A stretch of DNA of 64,000 nt from JAPOXR01 sp965199765 (GTDB lineage: Bacteria; Pseudomonadota; Alphaproteobacteria; Rhodobacterales; Rhodobacteraceae): positions 682,001 through 746,000 of the forward strand of contig CBDATC010000001.1 of assembly GCA_965199765.1 (NCBI GenBank), written 5' to 3'. Under the pieces are notes generated by a model. The model did no database searches and was not told where the DNA came from. It saw only the letters and a program-made list of their open reading frames with translations. How positions within the stretch are numbered: position 1 is the stretch's first letter; every line of letters begins with the position of its first letter. The translations under genes and the position numbers were made by a program. Of the stretch, positions 52,552 to 61,134 are shown one piece after another.

Positions 52552-53996
52552 TATTGCCAGAACCTGATTGATAAGACCGCATAGACCACAGTCAATTCCA
52601 AGCGTCCTACCAGCATCGTAAATGCCAGCACCCATTTTGCCGAGTTATTCAATTCGGCAAAATTCCCTTCCGGGCCGATGACAGGCCCCAGTCCGGGGCC
52701 GACATTCGTGAGCGCGGTGGCCGCTCCGGACAAAGATGTAATGAAATCCTCGCCAGTCATTGCCAGTAGAACAGCAGCCACTGCAAGTGTGCCCAAAAAC
52801 ATCAGAAAAAAGGCAACGACGGACCGAACATCGCTGTTGGATACCTCGGCGCCTTCATATCGGGTTACAATCACTGCCCTCGGAGTGCGGATCTTGCGCA
52901 GCTGCGAAGCAGTCGCCGCAATCAATAACTGATATCTAAAAACTTTAACGGAGCAGCTCGTGGAGCCAGCGCACCCTCCAATCAGCCCGATACACAAAAA
53001 GATAACAACGGGTAAACTTCCCCAGCTTCCATAGTCTGCGCTTGTAAAGCCCGTTCCGGTTAGAATCGACACACCGTTAAACAACGACTGCCTAAATGCG
53101 CGTTCGAGCGGTTCATTGTTGAAACCAACCTGCCAAAGAACAAGCGATATCGTAACCACACAAATGATAAGGAAAAAAGTGGTGGCCTGCGAACTCGAAA
53201 GCAAATTCCTGAGATGTCCTTGTGAGATTTGATGGAAGAACAGAAACGGAAGCGACGCCAAAATCATGAAGACGACGCAAACATATTCCGCTCCGACACC
53301 GAGTGTCTCAAACGAATTGTCGTAATTTCCGAAGCCGCCGGTTGCGACGGTGGTCATGGTGTAGACAACCGCGTCGAATATTGAGAGGCCGGAAATAAGA
53401 TAAGCAGAGAAGCAAGCCAAAGACAGAACCAGATAGATGATCGAAATCTTCTGGGTTGTCTCAGCGGCACGATGCAGAACGGTCCCAAGAGTGTCGTAGC
53501 TGTCCCATCGGAAGAGCTGCATGCCACCGACTCTAAGCAAAGGCAGAAAAACCAATGCAACCACGACAATTGAAATGCCGCCGAACCATTGCAGCATGCC
53601 CCGCCACAACAGGATTCCCTTAGGCATGTCATCAAGGCCGGACATGATTGTCGATCCTGTTGTCGTCAATCCTGACATCGCCTCAAAGAATGCGTCAGTG
53701 AACGATAAATTGATATCGCCAAACACAAGAGGAAACGCAGCAAACACGGGCAAGAGAGCGAAAACGCTTGTGATGAGAAGAAAAGTTTGCTTGACGGTCA
53801 ATCCATCTCCGACCGAATTTTTGGTCGAAAGAGCCAAACAGGTGCCGAAGAGAAAAACCAGCACGCCTGAAATCGCGAAGGTTTTCCAATGTTCGTTGCC
53901 ATAAAACAGATCGACCGCCAGCGGAGCCGCCATAGCCACGCCAAAGCATGCTGCAAGCAGCCCAACAAAATAGCCTACAGGCCTTAAGTCAAACAT
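52551..53996 (-). CDS. trkH: Potassium uptake protein TrkH
   Basis: This 481-residue inner-membrane protein has the four MPM pore repeats of Trk/Ktr channels. Visible selectivity-loop signatures are AMSGLTTTGSTI, TVATGGFGNYDNSF, GTGFTSADYG and ALTNVGPGLG. It takes up potassium together with the cytoplasmic TrkA, which is not in this window. Its stop codon forms TAATG with the downstream thiamine-diphosphate enzyme, so the latter is likely translated from the same mRNA. Length and repeats are complete. Confidence 0.93.
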   Translation of the reverse strand: MFDLRPVGYFVGLLAACFGVAMAAPLAVDLFYGNEHWKTFAISGVLVFLFGTCLALSTKNSVGDGLTVKQTFLLITSVFALLPVFAAFPLVFGDINLSFTDAFFEAMSGLTTTGSTIMSGLDDMPKGILLWRGMLQWFGGISIVVVALVFLPLLRVGGMQLFRWDSYDTLGTVLHRAAETTQKISIIYLVLSLACFSAYLISGLSIFDAVVYTMTTVATGGFGNYDNSFETLGVGAEYVCVVFMILASLPFLFFHQISQGHLRNLLSSSQATTFFLIICVVTISLVLWQVGFNNEPLERAFRQSLFNGVSILTGTGFTSADYGSWGSLPVVIFLCIGLIGGCAGSTSCSVKVFRYQLLIAATASQLRKIRTPRAVIVTRYEGAEVSNSDVRSVVAFFLMFLGTLAVAAVLLAMTGEDFITSLSGAATALTNVGPGLGPVIGPEGNFAELNNSAKWVLAFTMLVGRLELTVVYAVLSIRFWQ

Positions 53997-54050
53997 CAGT
54001 TATATGGATCACCATTGACAAACAACGGAATGTGAACGCTTTGGACAGAG

Positions 54051-55235
54051 TTAGATCGCATCGAATGCCTGTTTGAAATCGCGGCACAGATCGGCCGAAT
54101 CTTCCAATCCAGCAGAGATCCTTAACACGCCATCGGTGATGCCAAGACTGTGCCGCTGCGCCGCTGACAATCGCTGATGCGTTGTCGTCGCAGGATGGGT
54201 GGCGATGCTCTTCGCGTCGCCGAAATTATTGGATATCCGAAAAAGTCGCAGAGCGTTGAGAAACCGGAACGCTCCCGCTTTGCCGCCTTCGACCTCAATC
54301 GAAATCACGGTTCCTCCACCGGACATCTGGCTGGAAGCCAATTCGTGCTGCGGGTGGCTTGGCAGGGCCGGGCTATGCACCGAGCGCACCGAGCGGTGCC
54401 GCTGAGCAATCTTAGCCAGCTCTAAAGCGGTTTGCGCCTGTCGGCGAATGCGAAGCGACATCGTCTCCAGCCCCTTCAACATAGTCCATGCGTTAAATGG
54501 GCTGATCGCACCGCCTGTGTGCTTTACATAGGGCTCGAGAGTGTTGCGTATGAAATCGCGGCTGCCGAGAACGATTCCGCCGAGGCACCGTCCCTGCCCG
54601 TCCACATGCTTTGTCGTGGAATAGATGACAGCATCTGCCCCAAGCTGGCCGGCCCGTTGAAAAACCGGCGTTACCATCGCGTTGTCCACCACAACCAATG
54701 CGCCAGCCTTATGCGCCATCTCGCTTACAGCACGAAGGTCGATCACTTCGAGCATTGGATTAGAGAGAGTTTCAAGAAAAACCGCCTTGGTTCCCGGAGT
54801 AACGGCTTTCTTCCATTGCTCAAGATCCCGCCCATCGACAAGTTGAACCTCTACGCCAAATCGAGGAAGCACGTTTTCAACGATGTACAGACAAGAGCCA
54901 AACAGCGCCCGAGACGAAACCAAGCGGTCTCCCTGCGAGAGTATCGAGCAAAGAGCCCCGTTCACAGCCGCCATACCCGATGCAGTCGCAAAAGCGTCCT
55001 CCACGCATTCCAGCGCCGCCATGCGCTCCTCGAACATCCGCACGGTCGGGTTTCCGTAACGGGCGTAGATGAATTCATCGTCGCTGCACTCAATGAACCG
55101 CTCTTCGGCCTGTTCGGCGCTCGTGTAGACAAAGCCCTGAGTCAGAAATATGGCTTCCGACATTTCGCCATATCCGCTTCGGCGGCTTCCGCTGTGGACA
55201 GCGCGAGTCTGCCAGCCCAATTCGGGTTCAGCCAT
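54051..55235 (-). CDS. metZ: O-succinylhomoserine sulfhydrylase
   Basis: The 394-residue PLP enzyme belongs to the Cys/Met metabolism family. The cofactor lysine is K209 in YSTTKHVDGQGR, with YARYGNPT, ATASGMAAVN and ETLSNPMLEV before it and the ISAGLED element near the end. It makes homocysteine directly from O-succinylhomoserine and sulfide, the common alphaproteobacterial route. Reduced sulfur from the rhodanese/YeeE genes could feed it. The ATG follows GACAGGAGAATTTT. A cystathionine-synthase relative cannot be fully excluded. Confidence 0.88.
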   Translation of the reverse strand: MAEPELGWQTRAVHSGSRRSGYGEMSEAIFLTQGFVYTSAEQAEERFIECSDDEFIYARYGNPTVRMFEERMAALECVEDAFATASGMAAVNGALCSILSQGDRLVSSRALFGSCLYIVENVLPRFGVEVQLVDGRDLEQWKKAVTPGTKAVFLETLSNPMLEVIDLRAVSEMAHKAGALVVVDNAMVTPVFQRAGQLGADAVIYSTTKHVDGQGRCLGGIVLGSRDFIRNTLEPYVKHTGGAISPFNAWTMLKGLETMSLRIRRQAQTALELAKIAQRHRSVRSVHSPALPSHPQHELASSQMSGGGTVISIEVEGGKAGAFRFLNALRLFRISNNFGDAKSIATHPATTTHQRLSAAQRHSLGITDGVLRISAGLEDSADLCRDFKQAFDAI

Positions 55236-55987
55236 AAAATTCTCCTGTCAATAACAGACGGTCGTTATGAAACAACGACGAAGTCTCCTACTGAATTCAT
55301 CCCACGCAACGCAAAATTCGGTTACACTAAACCACCGACAGATTACCCGGATTAGAACTTTCCCGCAAACTGATGAGATGCCTGTCAATGTGATCAAAAG
55401 AAGCCCCTCAGGCTGTGTTTTCCATTCGAAGCTTTCAGTATTCCGGTCTTTTGAGATGACAGCACACGATGGATAGGATCTGGTTTATGACGTTAAACGC
55501 CGGATGAAATCTATATCATTCTTTCGTTGATGGTTGATCCAAACGCCGTCCCGTTCCACAACATGCCGGGACGAAACTCGGAATACTCATCGCCCCCAGC
55601 TGGATGCGTATTCTTGACGGCCGGAACCCTTAGACCGGACGAACATTCTTTCACTTTCAACTTGCCGGCAACTCCACAACTCCAATGCGTCGAATCGGAA
55701 AAACCGCCTGATTTATCCATGCGGAGATCATATGCGGCACACCGAAGCCAGCAAGACCGCGCACCACGCTCTGCAGAAATGCATTGGCCTTCATCGATCG
55801 AACTAATGCCCGTGCCGGTCTTCCGCTGATACGTACAGGAGCCGCGCTTGAATTCCCATTTCCTCACATGCGTGGTTCAATCCAGAACCCAGCGGATTCA
55901 AGTGATTCCCAGTGCGCGGCGGCAGTATTTTGGTTGAAGTTGTATGTGTTCAGTGTCAAACGGAGTCGGCGAATTTAAGAGGCACGA
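55236..55987. other. Long intergenic region between metZ and a GST gene
   Basis: I see no recognisable gene in these 752 bp. Open frames on both strands (100 to 119 codons around 55511-55867) have no family resemblance and overlap each other. Just upstream of metZ the leader RNA can form a GTCGTT / AACGAC hairpin (55260-55278) and a small CTGT / ACAG hairpin next to the ribosome-binding site. I checked for a SAM-II riboswitch, which often precedes metZ or metX in alphaproteobacteria, and its conserved GCTAAA element is absent. Confidence 0.4.
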
Positions 55988-56695
55988 ATGACAAAGCCCA
56001 TTGATTTATTCTACTGGCCAACGCCAAACGGCTGGAAAATCACCATTATATTAGAGGAGCTCAATCTCGGGTACAATCTGAACCTTGTCGACATTGGCAA
56101 AGGAGATCAGTTCGACCCGGAATTTCTGAAGATTGCCCCGAACAACCGCATGCCTGCGATCATTGATTACAACGGACCGGAAGGTCAGCCTGTATCGGTT
56201 TTCGAATCCGGGGCGATCCTGCAATACCTTGCGCGCAAGCATGGCCAATTTTACGGCAGCAGCGAACGCGAGAAGATCGCCGTTGAGGAATGGCTGATGT
56301 GGCAGATGGGCGGCGTGGGTCCGATGGCGGGGCAAGCGCATCATTTTCTTAAATATGCCCCCACCTTGGAACCTCCGCAGAACCTTCCTTATGCAAAGAA
56401 ACGCTACCGCTCCGAGGTCACCCGATTATACGGCGTTCTGAATCGGCGCTTGGCCGATAGAGATTTCGTTGCCGGACCGTATTCAATCGCCGATATGGCC
56501 ATTTGGCCTTGGGCTTCGCTGTGGGAAGGTCAGCAGCAGGATCTGGCGGAATTTCCGCATATGGAAGCTTGGCTGCAGCGAGTTGGGGAACGCCCTGCTG
56601 TTGTGCGCGGACGGGCTGTCGCTTCCGAACGGCGATCCAACCTGCAATCTGACAAAAAGGCGCAGGATATCTTGTTCAAAGGGAAATCAAAGTAG
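55988..56695 (+). CDS. Glutathione S-transferase, YfcG/YghU-like
   Basis: The 235-residue protein has an N-terminal thioredoxin-fold domain (PIDLFYWPTPNGWKITIILE, NNRMPAIIDY, the ESGAILQYLA glutathione site) and a C-terminal helical domain with YSIADMAIWPW. The TPNGWK motif points to the Nu-class disulfide-bond oxidoreductase-like enzymes, which use glutathione to reduce disulfides. AGAGGCA precedes the ATG. It converges on yciB 56 bp away, with no obvious partner gene. Confidence 0.9.
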   Translation: MTKPIDLFYWPTPNGWKITIILEELNLGYNLNLVDIGKGDQFDPEFLKIAPNNRMPAIIDYNGPEGQPVSVFESGAILQYLARKHGQFYGSSEREKIAVEEWLMWQMGGVGPMAGQAHHFLKYAPTLEPPQNLPYAKKRYRSEVTRLYGVLNRRLADRDFVAGPYSIADMAIWPWASLWEGQQQDLAEFPHMEAWLQRVGERPAVVRGRAVASERRSNLQSDKKAQDILFKGKSK

Positions 56696-56751
56696 TCGGC
56701 AGGGAGGCGAGCATCAAAATTCAAGCGGCTCGCTTCATTTGCTCTCAAACA

Positions 56752-57366
56752 TCAGTCTGCTCCCTCCGTTTGTTCAGGATCAACGAAATGACTGCGTAAT
56801 GCCATGGTTTGAAAGACAAAAAAGGCCATCGTTCCGATCAGCAAGCCAAAGGTCTTGAACAGTACCCAAATGTCGGTGGACATTGTTCTCCAAATCACTT
56901 CGTTGGTCACCGCGAGCACGATGCAGAAGACAAATGTTCGTCGCGTCAGCATCATCCAACCCGTGCGTGTCAACGGCAGGGCTTCGTCCAAGGCAAACTG
57001 AAGAGCTGAACGTCCTCTCAGTAAGCCCAGCCCCAAGACCAAGGCGAACAGCGAATATATGATTGTGGGTTTGATCTTGAAGAACCGCTCATCGTTGAAC
57101 CAGATCGATAAACCACCAAAAACCACTACGAGAAGAGCAGTGACAGCCTGCATCTTCGAGACATCTCCCGTCATTCGCCAATGGATGGCTATGGAAGCCA
57201 GACAAAGCGGAATGAACGCGGCGGTTACAGCGATGAAACCGGAATAGTCCGTGCCGCCGATCGTGAACACATCGTCCTTGAAGACCGAATAACCAATGAA
57301 GAACAGCGCCAGCGGCCCCATCTCCAGCGAAAACTTCAGCCCTTGCGAGATCTTTCTTTCGGACAC
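56752..57366 (-). CDS. yciB: Inner-membrane septation/cell-envelope protein YciB (IspZ)
   Basis: This 204-residue protein with about five membrane helices matches YciB/IspZ: GLKFSLEMGPLALFFIGY at the start, and WRNLSD-like NEVIWRTMSTDIWVLFKTFG near the end. YciB proteins act in cell envelope synthesis and septation. I selected a GTG start preceded by GGAGAAG, 14 bp after the EamA stop, because longer frames run into the upstream gene. It is probably co-transcribed with the EamA gene and ftsY. Confidence 0.88.
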   Translation of the reverse strand: MSERKISQGLKFSLEMGPLALFFIGYSVFKDDVFTIGGTDYSGFIAVTAAFIPLCLASIAIHWRMTGDVSKMQAVTALLVVVFGGLSIWFNDERFFKIKPTIIYSLFALVLGLGLLRGRSALQFALDEALPLTRTGWMMLTRRTFVFCIVLAVTNEVIWRTMSTDIWVLFKTFGLLIGTMAFFVFQTMALRSHFVDPEQTEGAD

Positions 57367-57380
57367 GCCCGCTTCTCCAA

Positions 57381-58283
57381 TTAACTTCCGAACTCGACGA
57401 TCACGGCGCCCAAAGCAATCAAAACAATCAGCACCAACCGTCTGGGACCCACTCTCTCCTTTAGCACAATCCAACCGATGATTGCTGCAAAAACTGTTGA
57501 TGTTTCTCTAAGCACCGCGGCTTGGCCAACGCTGTCCAAACGCGTTGCCAGCATAATTGATCCAAAGCTCAAGACCGCGACCAGACCGCCCACGAAGCCA
57601 TATGGCAACAAACGGCGGCAGAAGGCGGCGTTCGGCAGGCCACCGCGTTTGGCAACCGCCAACGCCGGCATGAAAAACCCATCAAGAAAGAACAACCATG
57701 CCAAAAATGAAAACGGGTTAGCGGTGGCGCGGACACCTAAAGCATCAATCGTCGTATATCCTGCGATGGCAACACCTGTCATTGCCGCCAAAATGATAGC
57801 AACCCCCAACCCTTTTCGTTCATAAGGAGCGTGCAGGAGGTTATAGGCCGCCAGTCCGAAAATTCCCGTGATGAGAGTAAAGACTCCAATCCACTGCGTG
57901 ATGGAGAAAAGCTCGTCGAATACAATCCCGGCGACAAGAACTGTTGCCAGCGGACTGGTTCCACGAGCCAGCGGATAAACAACCGTGAACGCACCCCGTG
58001 AAAACGCCATCGCCTGCAAAATCTTGTAGCTGGTATGAACCGCGATCGCGATGCAGAGAATCGGCCAAACATGCGGTTCGGGATACGGCACCAAAAAAAG
58101 AGCGAATGGCGCCGCCATCCAGCAATAGCTGAAGTCAATGGAAGCCCGGGCAATCCACGGGTCGAACCGAGCCTTCTGCATCGCCGAAACCACAGCGTGC
58201 AGCACCGCCGCCGCCAGTGCGAGGGCAACCGCAAGCCGACCGCCCTCCGGGGTCCCGGCAATTGACACAATCCATTCGCCCAA
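57381..58283 (-). CDS. EamA-family (DMT) membrane transporter
   Basis: The 300-residue protein has ten hydrophobic segments in two EamA repeats (for example VVYPLARGTSPLATVLVAGI in the first, VGQAAVLRETSTVFAAIIGW in the second). It is a small-metabolite exporter of unknown substrate. The start is a TTG preceded by GAGAGG; a GTG five codons downstream is an alternative. It lies 57 bp after ftsY and 14 bp before yciB on the same strand, an arrangement familiar in alphaproteobacteria. Confidence 0.88.
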   Translation of the reverse strand: MGEWIVSIAGTPEGGRLAVALALAAAVLHAVVSAMQKARFDPWIARASIDFSYCWMAAPFALFLVPYPEPHVWPILCIAIAVHTSYKILQAMAFSRGAFTVVYPLARGTSPLATVLVAGIVFDELFSITQWIGVFTLITGIFGLAAYNLLHAPYERKGLGVAIILAAMTGVAIAGYTTIDALGVRATANPFSFLAWLFFLDGFFMPALAVAKRGGLPNAAFCRRLLPYGFVGGLVAVLSFGSIMLATRLDSVGQAAVLRETSTVFAAIIGWIVLKERVGPRRLVLIVLIALGAVIVEFGS

Positions 58284-58340
58284 AACCCATACCTCTCAGA
58301 CCGGCCGCAACACCGCGGTTCCACGACGATGCCAGTGCTG

Positions 58341-59309
58341 TCATTCCATCCCTGTCAAAGCTCTCGAAAATTCGGTTGGGTCAAAAGGCGCTAGATCTTC
58401 AATGCTCTCTCCGACTCCAATCGCATGAATAGGCAATCCAAACTTCGCTGCCAGCGCGACCAGGATTCCACCTTTCGCGGTTCCGTCGAGTTTAGTCATG
58501 ACCAAACCCGTCACATCCGCCATTTGCCTGAAAACTTCAACCTGCGAAACTGCATTCTGACCAGTTGTCGCATCCAGAACCAGCAAAGTGTTGTGCGGCG
58601 CGGCCGGATTTTTCTTCCGGATAACCCGCACGATTCTCGCCAGCTCCTGCATAAGATCATCGCGGTTCTGCAGCCGGCCAGCAGTATCAATCAACAGCAG
58701 ATCAGCTTTGTCTTCAACGGCTTTCTCCATTGAACTGTATGCGAGCGCGGCCGGATCGGACCCTGTCTTCGCGGCAAAAACCGGCACACCGGCGCGTTCG
58801 CCCCAGATCTGCAGCTGTTCGACCGCCGCGGCTCGAAACGTGTCTCCGGCGGCGATGACCACCCGCTTCCCCGCCGCTTGAAACTGGCTTGCAAGCTTGC
58901 CGATCGTCGTTGTCTTGCCGGAGCCGTTCACACCAACCACCAAAATGACCTGCGGCTTCGCCGAATAAATCGGTATCGGTTTAGCAACCGGTTCGAGTAG
59001 ACGGGCGATTTCTTGGGCGATCAGCGCTTTGATTTCAGAAGAAACAACTCTTCGTCCAAACTTTTCTTCGGCAACGGACGCGGTGACTTTCCCCGCTAAA
59101 TCCAGTCCCATATCCGATGCAACGAGAAGATCTTCCAAATCCTCAAGCATCTCATCGTCCAGGCGGCGTCTAACCTCAGCGCTTCTTTGACGGGGCGAAA
59201 CGTCCCGTGCGGAGTTTTTTTCGGCATCCTCCAAAAGTTCATCAATGTCTCGGTCAAGTTTCGACGAAGACCGGAACATCCGGTCCTTGAGTTTACGAAA
59301 AAAGCTCAT
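58341..59309 (-). CDS. ftsY: Signal recognition particle receptor FtsY
   Basis: The 322-residue SRP GTPase docks ribosome-SRP complexes at the membrane. It has a short acidic A region, the helical N domain (about 40-110), and the G domain with G1 GVNGSGKTT (126-134), DTFRAAAVEQL, the G3 DTAGRLQN and G4 TKLDGTAKGG. The C-terminal GVGESIEDLAPFDPTEF motif is standard. The short A domain is usual in alphaproteobacteria. It follows the formate dehydrogenase subunit gene by 24 bp. Confidence 0.97.
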   Translation of the reverse strand: MSFFRKLKDRMFRSSSKLDRDIDELLEDAEKNSARDVSPRQRSAEVRRRLDDEMLEDLEDLLVASDMGLDLAGKVTASVAEEKFGRRVVSSEIKALIAQEIARLLEPVAKPIPIYSAKPQVILVVGVNGSGKTTTIGKLASQFQAAGKRVVIAAGDTFRAAAVEQLQIWGERAGVPVFAAKTGSDPAALAYSSMEKAVEDKADLLLIDTAGRLQNRDDLMQELARIVRVIRKKNPAAPHNTLLVLDATTGQNAVSQVEVFRQMADVTGLVMTKLDGTAKGGILVALAAKFGLPIHAIGVGESIEDLAPFDPTEFSRALTGME

Positions 59310-59333
59310 TCTTTCAAATTAATCGAATTGACT

Positions 59334-61043
59334 TCAATCCACGGGTAGCCCGACATCGGACGGGAAGTGCTGCATGGTTGATCGAATGGCGTTGGGCGCT
59401 GCTTGTCCCAATCCGCATATCGAAGCATCAGCCATGGTTTCGCACAATTCTTCGAGAAGTTCAGCATCCCAACGGGTTTCACTCATCAGTCGGACAGCCT
59501 TTTCACAACCGATGCGGCATGGCGTGCACTGCCCACAGCTTTCATCTTCGAAAAACCGCAGCATATTCAAAGCGGCAAATTTTGCGCTGTCCTGTTCCGA
59601 CAAGACAACAACCGCTGCAGATCCAATAAAGGTTCCGTATGGCTGAAGCGTGTCAAAATCCAGTGGAATATCGGACATCGCAGCCGGAAGAAGGCCGGAA
59701 GACGGGCCTCCGGGTTGGTATGCTTTGAAAACATGCCCTTCCGCCATGCCCCCTGCAGCAGCCATCACATCCAAGATCGTAGACCCTGCGGGGAGAATAT
59801 AGATTCCCGGTTTAGCAACCCTTCCAGAAACCGAGTAGCTTCGCAGACCTTTCCGGCGATTTAATTCAACAGAAGAAAAGATCTCCGGCCCTTCGCGGCA
59901 AATCCTCGCGACCCAATAGAGCGTTTCGACATTGTGAACGAGCGTCGGTCTGCCAAACAGCCCAACCTGCGCAACGAAGGGGGGCCGATGTCGAGGAAGA
60001 CCGCGCTTGCCTTCAATGCTCTCGATCATCGCGCTTTCTTCACCGCAGATATAGGCCCCCGCACCGCGCCGCAGTTCAATATATCCCCGACTCACGATTC
60101 CAGCCTGTTCGAGCGCCGCGATTTCCTTCAACAGAATTTTGCGTGATGCAGGGTATTCGTCCCGCAAATAAATGAAGACGCATTCGGCTTCGACCGCCCA
60201 CGCCGCTATCAGCATGCCTTCCAAAAACACCTGCGGTTCCCGCTCTAGGAAATATCGGTCCTTAAAAGTGCCAGGTTCGCCCTCGTCTGCGTTCACCGCC
60301 ATAAGGCGCGGTCCTTTTTCCGCTCGTACGAATGACCATTTGCGCCCTGAAGGAAATCCTGCGCCGCCGAATCCTCGTAAGCCGGAATCGAGGATGGTTT
60401 TCTGCACTTCGTCCCGACTGGCTGCTCCTGAACGATAAGCGCGCAAAGTTTCGTAACCTCCGCGGCTCAGATATCCAGCTAGATTCTCGTGCTGCGGGAT
60501 CCGCGGCTCGAATTCGCCTCTATCCACCGCCTCGAGCGTCTTCCGCGCATCAGCATGGTCTATATGGCGATGTCCGATTTCCAATACTGGAGCGGTATCA
60601 CAGCGTCCCATGCACGGCGCGCGCTCAACACGGATCCGATTCGGATCGATTTCAGCGCGCAGCGCTGAAATGAGCTGCGGCGCGCCCGCCAGTTCACAGG
60701 ATAAAGAGTCGCACACCCGCACGGTGATTTCCGGCGGCGGCGCTTCATTTTCTTTGACCACATCAAAATGAGCGTAAAAGGTCGCCACCTCATAGACCTC
60801 TGCCTGCGCTAACCGCAGCTCTTCTGCGAGCGCTCGCAAATGCGCTGCTGACAGATAACCAAATTTGTCTTGAATGAGATGCAGAAACTCAATGAGCAAA
60901 TCGCGGCGGCGCGGGCGGTCTGCCAGCAGCGCACGGACCTCCATCAGCGCGGCGTCGTCCAGCTGACGTCCCTTTGGCGTCTTCCGACCCTTTCCTCGGC
61001 CAGACTTCCATATGCCCTTGCTCGCTTTCAGCTGTTCAGACAT
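59334..61043 (-). CDS. Fused NuoE-NuoF-type NAD-dependent formate dehydrogenase beta subunit
   Basis: This 569-residue protein joins a NuoE-like 2Fe-2S domain (C111, C116, C144, C148) to a NuoF-like module with FMN loop GLRGFGGAGFPSG (221-233), NAD site EGEPGTFKDR and a 4Fe-4S cluster (C503, C506, C509, C543). The same fusion and size occur in the beta subunit of FDH1 of Methylobacterium, which passes electrons from formate to NAD. In a methylamine user this would complete C1 oxidation to CO2. The molybdenum/tungsten alpha subunit, normally adjacent, is not in the window; the next genes are ftsY and xseA. Confidence 0.85.
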   Translation of the reverse strand: MSEQLKASKGIWKSGRGKGRKTPKGRQLDDAALMEVRALLADRPRRRDLLIEFLHLIQDKFGYLSAAHLRALAEELRLAQAEVYEVATFYAHFDVVKENEAPPPEITVRVCDSLSCELAGAPQLISALRAEIDPNRIRVERAPCMGRCDTAPVLEIGHRHIDHADARKTLEAVDRGEFEPRIPQHENLAGYLSRGGYETLRAYRSGAASRDEVQKTILDSGLRGFGGAGFPSGRKWSFVRAEKGPRLMAVNADEGEPGTFKDRYFLEREPQVFLEGMLIAAWAVEAECVFIYLRDEYPASRKILLKEIAALEQAGIVSRGYIELRRGAGAYICGEESAMIESIEGKRGLPRHRPPFVAQVGLFGRPTLVHNVETLYWVARICREGPEIFSSVELNRRKGLRSYSVSGRVAKPGIYILPAGSTILDVMAAAGGMAEGHVFKAYQPGGPSSGLLPAAMSDIPLDFDTLQPYGTFIGSAAVVVLSEQDSAKFAALNMLRFFEDESCGQCTPCRIGCEKAVRLMSETRWDAELLEELCETMADASICGLGQAAPNAIRSTMQHFPSDVGLPVD

Positions 61044-61134
61044 TTGACGACTCCACAGTCAAAATCCAACAATTCCATCCGCTACCGAGTGAGTGAATTG
61101 AAGGCAAGCTCACGGTGAGGTCAAAACCGAACAA

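Noticed and set aside
55300..55400. SAM-II riboswitch upstream of metZ
   Set aside because: A GGTGGTTTAG stretch resembles its first part, but the conserved GCTAAA segment and pseudoknot partner are missing.
55868..55900. tRNA-like T-arm string GGTTCAATCC
   Set aside because: No matching acceptor stem, anticodon arm or D-arm could be built around it.
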